A stretch of 64,000 nt of DNA from JBEBVQ01 sp037190845 (GCA_037190845.1 JBBCJI010000022.1:1-64000), one strand, 5' to 3'. Counted from the first letter of the stretch, positions 51,843 through 61,659 are shown. Program-made: numbers and translations. The notes: generated by a model not told the origin, from the sequence alone.

Positions 51843-52823
51843 TTATTTGATAATGATCTGTTGCCCGTTGCGCTGTACCGTCACATGAAACGTTTCGCTG
51901 ATTACATTCATGATATGATCCAGTGGCTCGTTCCGGAAGGTCGCTGTCAAAGGTAAATGTTTCAGGCGATCGGCGACAATGATATCTACGTTGTATGCCT
52001 CACTTAGTACGTCCGTCAGCCGCCACAGTGGTGTGCCGTTGCAAACGAACTCTTTTGTACGATAATAATTGTACAGATCATCTGTGTTAGCCTGTTTTTC
52101 CGGAGCTGTCAAGTCTTTCCGCACGATCGCTTTTTCGTTGGGGCGGAGCAGTATACCGTTTTCTTTCTTGCTTACCTCAACTATGCCGGTGGCTACAATT
52201 ATCTCGGTGGTTTCCGGTGCGCTCTTAATGTTGAAGGATGTGCCGACGACCCTGATGGTAGCATCGTTGGCATGGATCATGAAAGGTTTATTTTTATCTG
52301 GGGTTACTTCAAAGAATGCCTCCCCGGTCAATTGTATGTTACGAGTATTCCCTACAAACCGTTTCGGGTAGGAAAGAGAGGTATGCTTATTTAGTGTCAC
52401 CACCGACTCATCGGGTAGGGTGACTACCAGGATATCTGTTCCCGAATGTATATGCAGTTGTGCCGGATGTGTGATCAGGTAATGAGCGATCCAGCCGCCT
52501 CCGGCCAGGAAAAGCAGCATGGCCGCAGCCCGGAGCCATGTTCTGTTGATAAAACCAAACGGTATTACTTTACGTGATCCGTTTCCCTGTTTGTTTTGGG
52601 TACGTTGCTGAAACCGTTCCCATGCTTCATGTTCGTCTGCCTTGCTATGTGATGCGATCCGGGCGCTTGTTTCCCATATGGTACAGAAATGATCGAAATA
52701 GCGTTTGTGCTCAGCGTCCTCACTGATCCAGTGTTGCACCTCTTTTTGTTCGGTTGCAGTAGCTTCCCCCAGCAGGTATTTCACCAGCAGATCATCCATT
52801 ATGTAATTTTTCTTGTCTTTCAC
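51843..52823 (-). CDS. FecR-family anti-sigma factor
   Basis: A 326-residue single-pass protein. N-terminal cytoplasmic sigma-binding part (DDLLVKYLLGEATATEQKEVQHW), one membrane helix at about 105-125 (LRAAAMLLFLAGGGWIAHYL), then the periplasmic FecR domain (ESVVTLNKHTSLSYP, LTGEAFFEVTPDKNKPFMIH, IRVVGTSFNI) and a C-terminal STN-like region (LTDVLSEAYNVDIIVAD). It holds the sigma factor inactive until the outer-membrane partner signals. Gaps of 10 and 19 bp to its neighbours show an operon. An alternative start MDDLL lies 8 codons in. Confidence 0.93.
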   Translation of the reverse strand: MKDKKNYIMDDLLVKYLLGEATATEQKEVQHWISEDAEHKRYFDHFCTIWETSARIASHSKADEHEAWERFQQRTQNKQGNGSRKVIPFGFINRTWLRAAAMLLFLAGGGWIAHYLITHPAQLHIHSGTDILVVTLPDESVVTLNKHTSLSYPKRFVGNTRNIQLTGEAFFEVTPDKNKPFMIHANDATIRVVGTSFNIKSAPETTEIIVATGIVEVSKKENGILLRPNEKAIVRKDLTAPEKQANTDDLYNYYRTKEFVCNGTPLWRLTDVLSEAYNVDIIVADRLKHLPLTATFRNEPLDHIMNVISETFHVTVQRNGQQIIIK

Positions 52824-52833
52824 ACGGTCTGTT

Positions 52834-53403
52834 TTACTGGTTGATAAATAGTAATGATAATATGGCGGGTAAGAAGTCTGCCAGCTTTACCCTGAGCAGG
52901 CGCAAGGCTTTGCCCATCTGATTTTCCACTGTCTTTACAGAAAGCCCCAACTGGTCTGCAATTTCCCGGTATTTCAGCTCTTCGAAACGGCTCATCTGGA
53001 AGATGGTGCGGCACTGCTGCGGCAGTTCTTTCAGTGCGGTATCCAGCTTCTGCTCCAGCTCTCGGAGCGCTGTCCGGCCGGAAGTGCTTTCCTGGTGGGA
53101 CGTATGATAAGCTGCATGAAACTGGTATGCCGACTTTACCTTGGCATGTCTGAGATAATTAATGCTTTCATGGTAAACGGAACGGTACAGGTAAGCTGTA
53201 ACGGATTGCTGCACTTGTATCCGGTCTCTTTTTTCCCATAGCTTGTAAAAAACCTGCTGTACCATTTCTTCTGCCATGATCTCATCTTTCACAATTGTAC
53301 AGGCATAGGCATGTAAACGTTTATAGTGGGATTTAAAAAGATCCTCGAATGCCATGGTACTACCTGTATCCGTTGCTTGCAGAGGTATTGTGTTTTGTTC
53401 CAT
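52834..53403 (-). CDS. FecI-type ECF sigma factor
   Basis: A 189-residue sigma factor. The ATG at 53403 was chosen because an exact -7 box lies at 53427-53434, downstream of the other ATG at 53448. Region 2 (FEDLFKSHYKRLHAYACTIVK, EEMVQQVFYKLWEKRD, YLYRSVYHESINYLRH) and region 4 (LKELPQQCRTIFQMSRFEELKYREIADQLGLSVKTVENQMGKALR) are complete. It should transcribe its own operon on a signal passed by FecR. Confidence 0.93.
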   Translation of the reverse strand: MEQNTIPLQATDTGSTMAFEDLFKSHYKRLHAYACTIVKDEIMAEEMVQQVFYKLWEKRDRIQVQQSVTAYLYRSVYHESINYLRHAKVKSAYQFHAAYHTSHQESTSGRTALRELEQKLDTALKELPQQCRTIFQMSRFEELKYREIADQLGLSVKTVENQMGKALRLLRVKLADFLPAILSLLFINQ

Positions 53404-53426
53404 GCGCAAACCTGTATATGCAGATT

Positions 53427-53434
53427 CAAAGATA
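53427..53434 (-). promoter_or_regulatory. -7 promoter element for the FecI-type sigma operon
   Basis: TATCTTTG on the minus strand is an exact TAnnTTTG match 23 bp upstream of the ATG at 53403; the -33 box is poor. Confidence 0.45.
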
Positions 53435-53502
53435 AGTGCTTGTTCCAATCAACGTGTTTAGATAATATGACACGTCAGAATTGATTTACCCCTATAAACA
53501 GG

Positions 53503-53573
53503 TAGAGACGCGATGCATCGCGTCTCCCTGTGTGTATTAATTTATATGGAGACGCGATGTGTCGCGTCTCTAC
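53503..53573. repeat. Facing pair of REP-like palindromes
   Basis: GAGACGCGATG with its exact complement forms a 22-bp perfect palindrome (53505-53526); a second copy (53549-53570) has TGTG at its centre. The two sit head to head between the secA stop and the sigma gene, inside a 179-bp gap. Such elements occur in many genomes as REPs; here they may also end the secA transcript. Confidence 0.8.
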
Positions 53574-53582
53574 AGTGTTGTT

Positions 53583-56500
53583 TTATAATCCTTTACCGTG
53601 GCAGGATTTGTATTTTTTACCACTGCCGCAAGGACAGGGGTCATTGCGGCCTATTTTTGGACCTGCCTGTACGGGTGTACGTTTTACGGCTGTTTGCTGC
53701 GGTTCTTCATAATAATCGTTTTCGTCGGCTGCATATGCCTGGCCTGCGGCTTCCACCTGGGCCCGGTTATCCTGCATATTGCTCATATCCGTACGCGGCT
53801 GTGGTGTCCTGGCAGCCTGCTGGGGCGCTTCCTGCATGGGAATGCCGGCGCGCAGCAGGAATGAAATAAGATTACGGTTGGTTGTCAGCAACATCTGCTT
53901 GAACAGATTGAACGCTTCGAATTTATAGATCAGCAGCGGATCTTTCTGCTCGTACGATGCCATCTGTACGGAATGACGCAGATCGTCCATGGCGCGGAGG
54001 TGATCTTTCCATGATTCGTCAATGATCGCCAGTGTCATGGTTTTTTCCAGCGTCTGTATGACAGGGCGTGCCTCCTGTTCTACCGCGTCCTTCAGCTTTA
54101 CATATATCTGTATACCACGAATGCCGTCAGTAAATGGAATGACGATGTTTTCGACCTTATCGCCGTTATCTTTCATTATCTGTGCCAGGGAGGGGCTCAT
54201 TTGTGTCCGCATGGCTTCGGTCTTCCGGTTATAGAAGTCTTTGGCCTGGTGATACAGATCATTGCCGATTGCATTGAGATCGCCTTTTTCAAAAGTTTCA
54301 GCAGTGGTTTCCGGCTCCAGCGCCAGGTGCTTCATTACTTCAATGCGGAATGCTTCAAAATCGCGGTTATCCTGGAACTGTAGCGCCAGATCGGAGCATA
54401 CGTCAAACATGGCGTTATCAATATCTATAGACAGCCGTTCTCCGAACAGGGCATGGTTGCGGCGTTTGTAGATCACGTCCCGCTGTGCGTTCATCACGTC
54501 GTCATATTCCAGCAGGCGTTTCCGTATTCCGAAGTTGTTTTCTTCCACTTTCTTCTGCGCCCGTTCAATAGAGCGGGAGATCATGCTGTGCTGCAGCACT
54601 TCTCCTTCCTTATGCCCCATCTTATCCATTAGGGAGGCGATCCTTTCGGAGCCGAAGAGGCGCATGAGGTTGTCTTCCAGTGATACAAAGAACTGAGAAG
54701 TTCCGGGATCCCCCTGGCGCCCGGCACGACCGCGCAACTGACGGTCTACCCGGCGGCTTTCATGGCGTTCGGTGCCGATGATGGCCAGACCACCCGCGTC
54801 TTTCACACCGGGGCCGAGTTTGATATCGGTACCACGGCCTGCCATGTTTGTTGCTATGGTCACAGCGCCGCTTAATCCTGCTTCCTGTACGATCTGGGCC
54901 TCGCGGGAGTGTTGCTTGGCATTCAGCACATTGTGCGGCACTTTTTTCTGCTGCAGCATACGGCTCAGCAATTCAGAAACTTCTACCGAGGTTGTACCTA
55001 CCAGCACGGGACGCCCTACACCTCGTAATGCTTCTATCTCGTCAATAACAGCTTTATATTTTTCACGTTTGGTTTTATACACCAGATCCTGCTGATCTTT
55101 TCGCGAAATAGACACATTGGTGGGAATGGTGACTACATCCAGCTTGTATATCTGCCAGAATTCGCCGGCTTCCGTTTCGGCCGTACCGGTCATGCCGGCC
55201 AGCTTGTGGTACATACGGAAGAAGTTTTGCAGTGTCACGGTAGCGAAAGTCTGTGTAGCGGCTTCTACCTGTACGTTTTCCTTGGCTTCTATGGCCTGGT
55301 GCAGACCATCACTGTACCGGCGGCCATCAAGGATACGGCCGGTCTGTTCATCCACGATCTTTACCTTCCCGTCCATGACCACATATTCCACGTCTTTTTC
55401 AAAGAGGGTATAAGCTTTAAGTAACTGCTGTACGGAGTGAATGCGGTCGGCTTTGATGGCGTAGTCCTGGAGCAGCGCATCTTTCCGCTGGGTTTTTTCT
55501 TCCGGTGTCGCTGCATTTTTTTCGATTTCGGCGAGCTCTGTAGCAATATCCGGAAGGATAAAGAAGTTGGGATCTTCGCCGGCGCCGGTGATCAGCGCAA
55601 TGCCTTTTTCGGTCAGGTCAACGCTGTTATTTTTTTCATCTATGGTAAAGAACAGCTCGCTGTGCACTTTGGGCATATGGCGCTGCTGTTCGCCGAGGTA
55701 ATAATATTCCGCCTTCTGAAGTATCTGCCGGTTGCCTTCTTCGCTCAGGTATTTGATGATCGCGGTATTCTTGGGCAGCCCTTTATATGCCCTGTACAGA
55801 TGTAATCCGCCGTTTTCCTTGTCGGTTTTCCCTTCGGAAATCAAACGTTTTGCCTCTGTAAGGCTTTGGTTGATGATCTTGCGCTGTGCTTCCACCAGGC
55901 GTTCGATACGCGGCTTCAGCGCGTGAAACTGCTGCTCGTCGCCACGTGGCACCGGGCCTGATATGATCAGCGGTGTACGGGCATCGTCGATCAATACGCT
56001 GTCCACCTCATCCACCATGGCAAAATGGTGTTTGCGCTGCACCATTTCATCGGGTTGATGCACCATGTTGTCGCGCAGGTAATCAAAGCCGAATTCGTTA
56101 TTGGTTCCGTAAGTTATATCTGCCAGGTAAGCCTTCCGGCGGGCAGGGGAGTTGGGCTGATGCTTGTCTATACAATCTACCGTAATGCCGAGCCATTCAA
56201 ATATAGGGCCGTTCCATTCCTGGTCGCGACGGGCGAGGTAATCGTTTACAGTTACAATATGTACGCCTTCGCCGGCAAGGGCGTTCAGGTAGGCCGGCAG
56301 GGTAGACACCAGCGTTTTACCTTCACCGGTAGCCATTTCGGATATCTTACCCTCATGCAATACAATACCGCCGATAAGCTGTACATCGTAATGAAGCATA
56401 TTCCAGGTGACGGTATTGCCTGCGGCCTGCCAGGTGTTCTTATATATTGCCTGCTCGCCGTCTATCCGGATATAGTCTTTTTCGGTCGCCAGCTCTTTAT

Positions 56501-56897
56501 CCAGTTCTGTTGCCCGGGCGGTGATTTCAGGGTTTTCCTTAAACCTCCGTGCTGTTTCTTTTACCACTGCGAATGCTTCCGGTAAAATGCTTTCCAGTAT
56601 TTCTTCTATTTGCTCATCGCGTTTCTTAACCAGCTTGTCTATTTCATTGTAAATGGCTTCATCCGGTTGGTCATTTGCTGCGGCCTCTTGTTTCTTTGTC
56701 GCAATGTCTTCATCAATCTGCTGCAGATGTTCCTTGATCCGTTTCCGGAACTCCTGTGTTTTATTTCTGAGCTCGTCATGAGATAATGTCTGCAATTCAG
56801 TGTAGACGCTGTTGATTTTCGCAACAAGCGGCTCTATGCGTTTAACGTCTTTATCGGATTTATTACCCCCGAACAGTTTGGATAGAAAACCTATCAT
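53583..56897 (-). CDS. secA: Preprotein translocase ATPase SecA
   Basis: A 1104-residue translocation ATPase, longer than the ~900 residues of E. coli SecA, as is usual for Bacteroidota. Walker A GEGKT is at residues 191-195 (ISEMATGEGKTLVSTL). Other motifs: DEVDSVLIDDARTPL, TNMAGRGTDIKLG, QLRGRAGRQGDPG. The C-terminal SEC-C zinc motif CPCGSGKKYKSCHG is intact. It drives Sec export, including all the signal-peptide proteins in this window. An exact -7 box is at 56939-56946. Confidence 0.97.
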   Translation of the reverse strand: MIGFLSKLFGGNKSDKDVKRIEPLVAKINSVYTELQTLSHDELRNKTQEFRKRIKEHLQQIDEDIATKKQEAAANDQPDEAIYNEIDKLVKKRDEQIEEILESILPEAFAVVKETARRFKENPEITARATELDKELATEKDYIRIDGEQAIYKNTWQAAGNTVTWNMLHYDVQLIGGIVLHEGKISEMATGEGKTLVSTLPAYLNALAGEGVHIVTVNDYLARRDQEWNGPIFEWLGITVDCIDKHQPNSPARRKAYLADITYGTNNEFGFDYLRDNMVHQPDEMVQRKHHFAMVDEVDSVLIDDARTPLIISGPVPRGDEQQFHALKPRIERLVEAQRKIINQSLTEAKRLISEGKTDKENGGLHLYRAYKGLPKNTAIIKYLSEEGNRQILQKAEYYYLGEQQRHMPKVHSELFFTIDEKNNSVDLTEKGIALITGAGEDPNFFILPDIATELAEIEKNAATPEEKTQRKDALLQDYAIKADRIHSVQQLLKAYTLFEKDVEYVVMDGKVKIVDEQTGRILDGRRYSDGLHQAIEAKENVQVEAATQTFATVTLQNFFRMYHKLAGMTGTAETEAGEFWQIYKLDVVTIPTNVSISRKDQQDLVYKTKREKYKAVIDEIEALRGVGRPVLVGTTSVEVSELLSRMLQQKKVPHNVLNAKQHSREAQIVQEAGLSGAVTIATNMAGRGTDIKLGPGVKDAGGLAIIGTERHESRRVDRQLRGRAGRQGDPGTSQFFVSLEDNLMRLFGSERIASLMDKMGHKEGEVLQHSMISRSIERAQKKVEENNFGIRKRLLEYDDVMNAQRDVIYKRRNHALFGERLSIDIDNAMFDVCSDLALQFQDNRDFEAFRIEVMKHLALEPETTAETFEKGDLNAIGNDLYHQAKDFYNRKTEAMRTQMSPSLAQIMKDNGDKVENIVIPFTDGIRGIQIYVKLKDAVEQEARPVIQTLEKTMTLAIIDESWKDHLRAMDDLRHSVQMASYEQKDPLLIYKFEAFNLFKQMLLTTNRNLISFLLRAGIPMQEAPQQAARTPQPRTDMSNMQDNRAQVEAAGQAYAADENDYYEEPQQTAVKRTPVQAGPKIGRNDPCPCGSGKKYKSCHGKGL

Positions 56898-56938
56898 TGT
56901 TTGAATGTTGTTTGTTGTTTATATATACAGTTGATGCA

Positions 56939-56946
56939 CAAAGTTA
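56939..56946 (-). promoter_or_regulatory. -7 promoter element for secA
   Basis: TAACTTTG on the minus strand is an exact TAnnTTTG match about 41 bp upstream of the secA ATG; no clear -33 box. Confidence 0.4.
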
Positions 56947-57191
56947 GTCGCAGTAAATGGTTTATTCTTTTCCTGGCTAAAGATATTATATAGCCATGTA
57001 TCAAATTCTGTACAAAATTTGAAAAACTGACACCATGGCGCAAAAGGGCTTCAAAGCTATGCCAATTGCGGCATTTAGCCAAAGCAAGTATCTTCAATAG
57101 TCCCGTTTTGAATTTTTTTTATCAATATGTCTTGCAAGTCAAAGTATTTTTTATGTATTTTGGGGGACGATTTAGAAAAACGCATCCAATT

Positions 57192-57731
57192 ATGAAAAAA
57201 ACTTTCGTACTTCTTACAGCAGTATTGGCAACAACCTTAGGAGGTAATAACGCATTTGCACAAGACGTAGATGATGAACTTGTTGGTGTTTACCGTTGGT
57301 TCAATGATAAAGATAAGAACTATGTAACGGTAGCGGACGGGGAATTCCAGGAGGGACAATTACTTAACTGGTACTGGAAAGATAAAACCCTGCTCTTCTT
57401 TGCATTCCGGAATCCCGGCCCTGACCGTGTGGCTATATACAGTTGGTTTAATCCTGTGACCAAAGACCAGATAAGCCTGGCGGAAGACGAATTTACAGAT
57501 AATGAAATGCTGAAGATGGGCTATGCTCAGAAACGCTTCCAGTACTATGCGGCTACACGTCGTGCGCCTAATCAGGTTGCCGTTTACCGCTGGCACAAAG
57601 GTAAAGACTGGGTTGTGATCCCTGAAGAAGGTGATACGGATGCCTATATCAAGAAAAAATACCAGCATAAGACCTTCCAGTATTTTGGTGTAGTGCGTAG
57701 CGTGGATGCTAAGGTATATAATCAACTGTAG
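57192..57731 (+). CDS. Small secreted protein with three YRW repeats
   Basis: A 179-residue protein; the ATG at 57192 starts a clear signal peptide (MKKTFVLLTAVLATTLGGNN to NAFAQ). The mature part is three repeats of about 45-50 residues: VGVYRWFNDKDKNYVTVADGE, VAIYSWFNPVTKDQISLAED and VAVYRWHKGKDWVVIPEEGD, each with an aromatic motif and a later FQYYAA/FFAFRN segment. The pattern resembles the DUF5648-type VYRFYN...HFYT repeats of secreted bacterial proteins; the link is by eye. Function unknown. It ends in a strong bidirectional terminator. Confidence 0.78.
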   Translation: MKKTFVLLTAVLATTLGGNNAFAQDVDDELVGVYRWFNDKDKNYVTVADGEFQEGQLLNWYWKDKTLLFFAFRNPGPDRVAIYSWFNPVTKDQISLAEDEFTDNEMLKMGYAQKRFQYYAATRRAPNQVAVYRWHKGKDWVVIPEEGDTDAYIKKKYQHKTFQYFGVVRSVDAKVYNQL

Positions 57732-57755
57732 CGACTATACGTAACACGTCATTTT

Positions 57756-57793
57756 AAAAAACCGCCCCCGAATATCTTCAGGGGCGGTTTTTT
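57756..57793. terminator. Bidirectional intrinsic terminator
   Basis: A 13-bp perfect stem AAAAAACCGCCCC/GGGGCGGTTTTTT with a 12-nt loop lies between the convergent small secreted protein gene and rlmI. A and T runs on both sides suit termination in both directions. It overlaps the rlmI stop by two bases. Confidence 0.9.
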
Positions 57794-58964
57794 AATTTAC
57801 CTGTACGATCAGGAATTTGAGGTATTGTGTGGCGGGTATATGCCATACGACCGGGTGGTCAGAGGCCTGTGTCTGCCAGGTAACCTGGCGGAGTTTCCTT
57901 TTGGCGTCTTTGGCGGCCATGCCGATGATGTCGAGGAATAATGCCGGCGGTATCAGGTTGGTACAGGAAGCCGTTACAAGGAAGCCGCCGGGCCGGACCA
58001 GCTTCATCCCGCGCAGGTTGATCTCCTTATAGCCGGTAATGGCTTTCTGGATGTTTTCCCGGCTTTTGGTAAAAGCCGGCGGATCGAGCATCACTACATC
58101 ATAATATTTCCCTTCTTTAGCCCATTGTTTGAGCACATCAAAGGCATTTACCGCATCAAAGCGACAGATATCACTGTAATTATTGAGTTCAGCGTTACGC
58201 CCGGCTGTTGCTACGGCATTTTCAGAAATATCCAGCCCGAGTACGCTTTTGGCGCCGTAATGAGCCGCATGCAATGAAAAAGTACCCGTATAGCAGAATG
58301 CTTCCAGCACGTTTGCTCCTTTTACAATATGCCGGATGGCCCTGCGGTTGTCCTGCTGATCCAGGAAATACCCCGTTTTCTGTCCATGCTCTATATCTAC
58401 ATGGAATTTAAGGCCATTTTCACTGAGTATAATGTTGGTGTCGAAAGGAGCAGATAAAAAACCTTTCTGCTGAGGTAACCCTTCCAGTTCCCGTACCGGT
58501 ACATCATTACGCTCATAGATACCTTTGGGTTTGAAAATATCTTCCAGTGCAGCCACTATGGCAGATTTCCAGCGGTCAATGCCAAGGGACAGTGTCTGTA
58601 TGACAAAATAATCGTTGAATTTGTCAATGATCAGGCCGGAGAGATTGTCCGCTTCGGAGAAGATCAGCCGGCAGTTTTCTATATACCCTAATTGCTGCCG
58701 GTATGCCCAGGCGGCGGCGATACGCTTGTGGAAAAACCGCTCATCTATAACCTCTTCTTTATCTCTTGTTATCAGCCGGATTCGTATCTGGGAAGCTGGA
58801 TTGATGTATCCTTTGCCGATAAACGATCCATTGTAGGAATAAACTTCCACGATGTCCCCTGCTTCAGCATCTCCCTCGTGATCCCCCAGTTCATTTGCAA
58901 ATATCCACGGATGCCCGTTTACAACCCGGTCTCCCGCCTTTTTTATCAGAAAAAATTTCGCCAT
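57792..58964 (-). CDS. rlmI: Class I SAM-dependent rRNA (cytosine) methyltransferase, RlmI-like
   Basis: A 390-residue protein with an N-terminal PUA domain (1-75, HPWIFANELGDHEGDAEAGD) and a Rossmann methyltransferase domain (EAFCYTGTFSLHAAHYGAKS; DPPAFTKSRENIQKAITG; SCTNLIPPALFL). It belongs to the YccW/RlmI family that makes m5C1962 in 23S rRNA of E. coli. The catalytic Cys in SCTN is present. It stands alone; the divergent gene is an aminopeptidase. Confidence 0.9.
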   Translation of the reverse strand: MAKFFLIKKAGDRVVNGHPWIFANELGDHEGDAEAGDIVEVYSYNGSFIGKGYINPASQIRIRLITRDKEEVIDERFFHKRIAAAWAYRQQLGYIENCRLIFSEADNLSGLIIDKFNDYFVIQTLSLGIDRWKSAIVAALEDIFKPKGIYERNDVPVRELEGLPQQKGFLSAPFDTNIILSENGLKFHVDIEHGQKTGYFLDQQDNRRAIRHIVKGANVLEAFCYTGTFSLHAAHYGAKSVLGLDISENAVATAGRNAELNNYSDICRFDAVNAFDVLKQWAKEGKYYDVVMLDPPAFTKSRENIQKAITGYKEINLRGMKLVRPGGFLVTASCTNLIPPALFLDIIGMAAKDAKRKLRQVTWQTQASDHPVVWHIPATQYLKFLIVQVN

Positions 58965-59091
58965 CCGGCAAAGGTAAAAGAATTGAGCATGTTTGTCTGT
59001 CCTGTTTTTACCCCAAAGCAGGGGATAAATGCTGTATTCCCTGTTACTATCTTCGTATTGCCAATATGCTTCTGTAATTCATATCCTTTTT

Positions 59092-61659
59092 ATGCGACTT
59101 ATTCTTTTGTTGTTGCTTCCGGTTTCTTTTGTTGTTGCCTGCAATACACATAAAAAAACGGTCACACAGGTGGTTATTCTGGATACGATTACGGTCGGCA
59201 CCGGTAGCCCGTCTGATATATACAGAGAGACGCCTCCGCGTTTATGGGACATCCTGCATACGGATATTGCCTTACGGTTTAACATGGCGGAGAAAACCGC
59301 TGATGGAAAAGCGATCCTCCGCCTTCACCCGCATATTTATCCGGCAGATTCACTGGTGCTGGACGCCAAATCCATGCGTATTACAGCGCCGGTAGTTTGC
59401 AAAACACCAGAAGGAGTGCATACAAAATATGCTCCTGCCGATGATAAAATTGTGTTGTATTTCACCCGCTCTCTGAACCCGGAAGATACCATTACGATTT
59501 CTGTTCAGTATACTGCAACTCCTTATGCTGCACAGCATAGTGGCAGCTCTGCCATATCAGACAGTCGTGGCCTTTATTTTATCAATACGGATTACAGCGT
59601 GCCCGGTAAACCCGCACAGATATGGACCCAGGGTGAAACGGAGGCCAATTCGCATTGGGTGCCCACGATAGATCGGCCTAATGCCAGGTCTGCATTCCGT
59701 ATAGCGCTTACGGTGCCGGATAGTTTCCGGACGCTCAGCAATGGAGCGCTGGTGAAAAGTGTAAATGAAGGGAATATGCGTACAGATGTCTGGGAAATCA
59801 AAGAACGGATACAGATATATGCCGCCATGTTTGCCATCGGGAAATATGTGGTAGTGCAGGATACGCCCTGGAAAGACAGGGAGGTGAGCTATTATGTAGA
59901 ATCGTCTTATGAGCCTTACGCAAAACAGATATTCCGGCATACTACAGAAATGATGGATTTTTTCTCAAAGATCACCGGCGTGCCTTATCCCTGGAACAAA
60001 TACAGCCAGGTGGTAGTCCGCGATTTTGTCTCAGGTGCTATGGAAAATACGACAGCCAGCCTGTTCGGGGAGTTTGTCAATCAGAATGCACGGGAGATTG
60101 CAGACGGGAATTATGAAGATATTGTAGCCCATGAGTTGTTCCATCACTGGTTCGGCAACCTGGTGACCACAGAGTCCTGGTCACATCTTACCCTCAATGA
60201 ATCCTTTGCCAACTACGGGGAATATCTCTGGCGGAAATACAAATACGGAGCCGTATCTGCTGATGAGCATCATTTCAATAACCTGAACCGCTATCTGAGT
60301 AGTACGGAATGGTCTGATCCGCCGCTGGTACGTTTTCATTACCACAGTCATGAAGATATGTTCGACCGTGTTTCTTACCAGAAAGGTGGTCGGATCCTGC
60401 ATTATCTGCATAGTCTGGCGGGTGATGAAGCATTTGCCCGCGCCATGCAGCTATATCTGATCCGTTATGCGCACGGATCCGCAGAAGCCGCGCAATGGCG
60501 GCTGGCGGTAGAAGAAGCCACCGGTCTCGACTGGAGCTGGTTTTTTAACCAGTGGTATTACCGGGGCGGGCATCCGGAGCTGCATGTAACGTATCATTAT
60601 GATGACGTTGCACAGCAACTCAGGGTGACAGTTGTACAGCAAAATGATGACAGCGCTTTCCTTTATCGTCTGCCCTTAAAGACCGGGGTGATTTATGGTG
60701 ATGACATCCAGACTGCGGATTGGGACATCAGACTGCGGAAGGCAACGTTTACGTACCCATATGAACATAACGTCCCTCCGGTGATTGTGCCCGATATTAC
60801 CCACCTGCTTCCCGGCAGGATATATGAAGAGAAAAAAACTGCTCACTGGCTTGTACAGTACAGAATATGCAATGATTATATCAGCAAGCACCGGGCGGTG
60901 GCTCATGTAGCTGGCCAATTACAGGATAGCAGTGCCCGGCATCTTTTCCGGCTGGCGTTGAGGGATACTATGTCTGCCATACGCCGTTACGCGGTAGAAT
61001 GTTTACAGAAGCAAACCAGAGACCATGCATTGTGGCAACAGCAGGTGGAATGGATGGCGATCCATGACGGGAATAGCCTGGTACGCGCTGCAGCTTTTGA
61101 TGTGATGGGGGCCTGGGAGGTAAAAACAGCACTCACTACGGTCACAGAAGGTGTATACGACAGCTCATACAGCGTGGCAGGAGCAGCGTTAGCGGCCCTT
61201 GACAAAATAAAACCTGCTACAGCGTATGAACTCGCGTTGGAGCTTTGGGGACAAGGTCCGCGTGGCCGGCTGCAAACCGAAATATGGAAAATGGCGGGGA
61301 AACAAGGAGTGCTGGATCATTTGTCTTTTTTTATGAGGGACTGGCCGGATCTTTCGTCCGGCAAAAAACAGTTGCTGGCGATGGCATTGTCGGACTGGCT
61401 GGACCGGGTTGCAGATGACAGGGCATTTGAAAGTGGTGTGTCCCTGCTGGCGCGTATGATAATTACTGAAAACCTGAATAATTATCGCCGGAAGACGGGG
61501 GACGTTATATTCGAATTGGCGAAGTCGTACGATATGAAAAAAAAGACGGAGCAGAACCGTAATCGTATAGCGATTATCCGTGAATATGTACAACAGGTTA
61601 TTTTGGCGGAGCAGCATCCGGAAGTGAAGCGGTATTTTCAGCAACAACAGGTAAAGTAA
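59092..61659 (+). CDS. M1-family metallopeptidase (aminopeptidase), lipoprotein
   Basis: An 855-residue peptidase. The ATG at 59092 gives a lipoprotein signal (MRLILLLLLPVSFVVACN) with Cys17 as the lipid site. Catalytic residues are complete: GAMEN exopeptidase loop at 315-319, zinc motif HELFHHWFGN with H347, E348 and H351, and third ligand E370 in LNESFANY. It removes N-terminal amino acids from peptides in the periplasm or at the cell surface. C-terminal residues 560-855 contain HEAT-like helices. A TATCTTCG box at 59048-59055 is a weak promoter. Confidence 0.93.
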   Translation: MRLILLLLLPVSFVVACNTHKKTVTQVVILDTITVGTGSPSDIYRETPPRLWDILHTDIALRFNMAEKTADGKAILRLHPHIYPADSLVLDAKSMRITAPVVCKTPEGVHTKYAPADDKIVLYFTRSLNPEDTITISVQYTATPYAAQHSGSSAISDSRGLYFINTDYSVPGKPAQIWTQGETEANSHWVPTIDRPNARSAFRIALTVPDSFRTLSNGALVKSVNEGNMRTDVWEIKERIQIYAAMFAIGKYVVVQDTPWKDREVSYYVESSYEPYAKQIFRHTTEMMDFFSKITGVPYPWNKYSQVVVRDFVSGAMENTTASLFGEFVNQNAREIADGNYEDIVAHELFHHWFGNLVTTESWSHLTLNESFANYGEYLWRKYKYGAVSADEHHFNNLNRYLSSTEWSDPPLVRFHYHSHEDMFDRVSYQKGGRILHYLHSLAGDEAFARAMQLYLIRYAHGSAEAAQWRLAVEEATGLDWSWFFNQWYYRGGHPELHVTYHYDDVAQQLRVTVVQQNDDSAFLYRLPLKTGVIYGDDIQTADWDIRLRKATFTYPYEHNVPPVIVPDITHLLPGRIYEEKKTAHWLVQYRICNDYISKHRAVAHVAGQLQDSSARHLFRLALRDTMSAIRRYAVECLQKQTRDHALWQQQVEWMAIHDGNSLVRAAAFDVMGAWEVKTALTTVTEGVYDSSYSVAGAALAALDKIKPATAYELALELWGQGPRGRLQTEIWKMAGKQGVLDHLSFFMRDWPDLSSGKKQLLAMALSDWLDRVADDRAFESGVSLLARMIITENLNNYRRKTGDVIFELAKSYDMKKKTEQNRNRIAIIREYVQQVILAEQHPEVKRYFQQQQVK

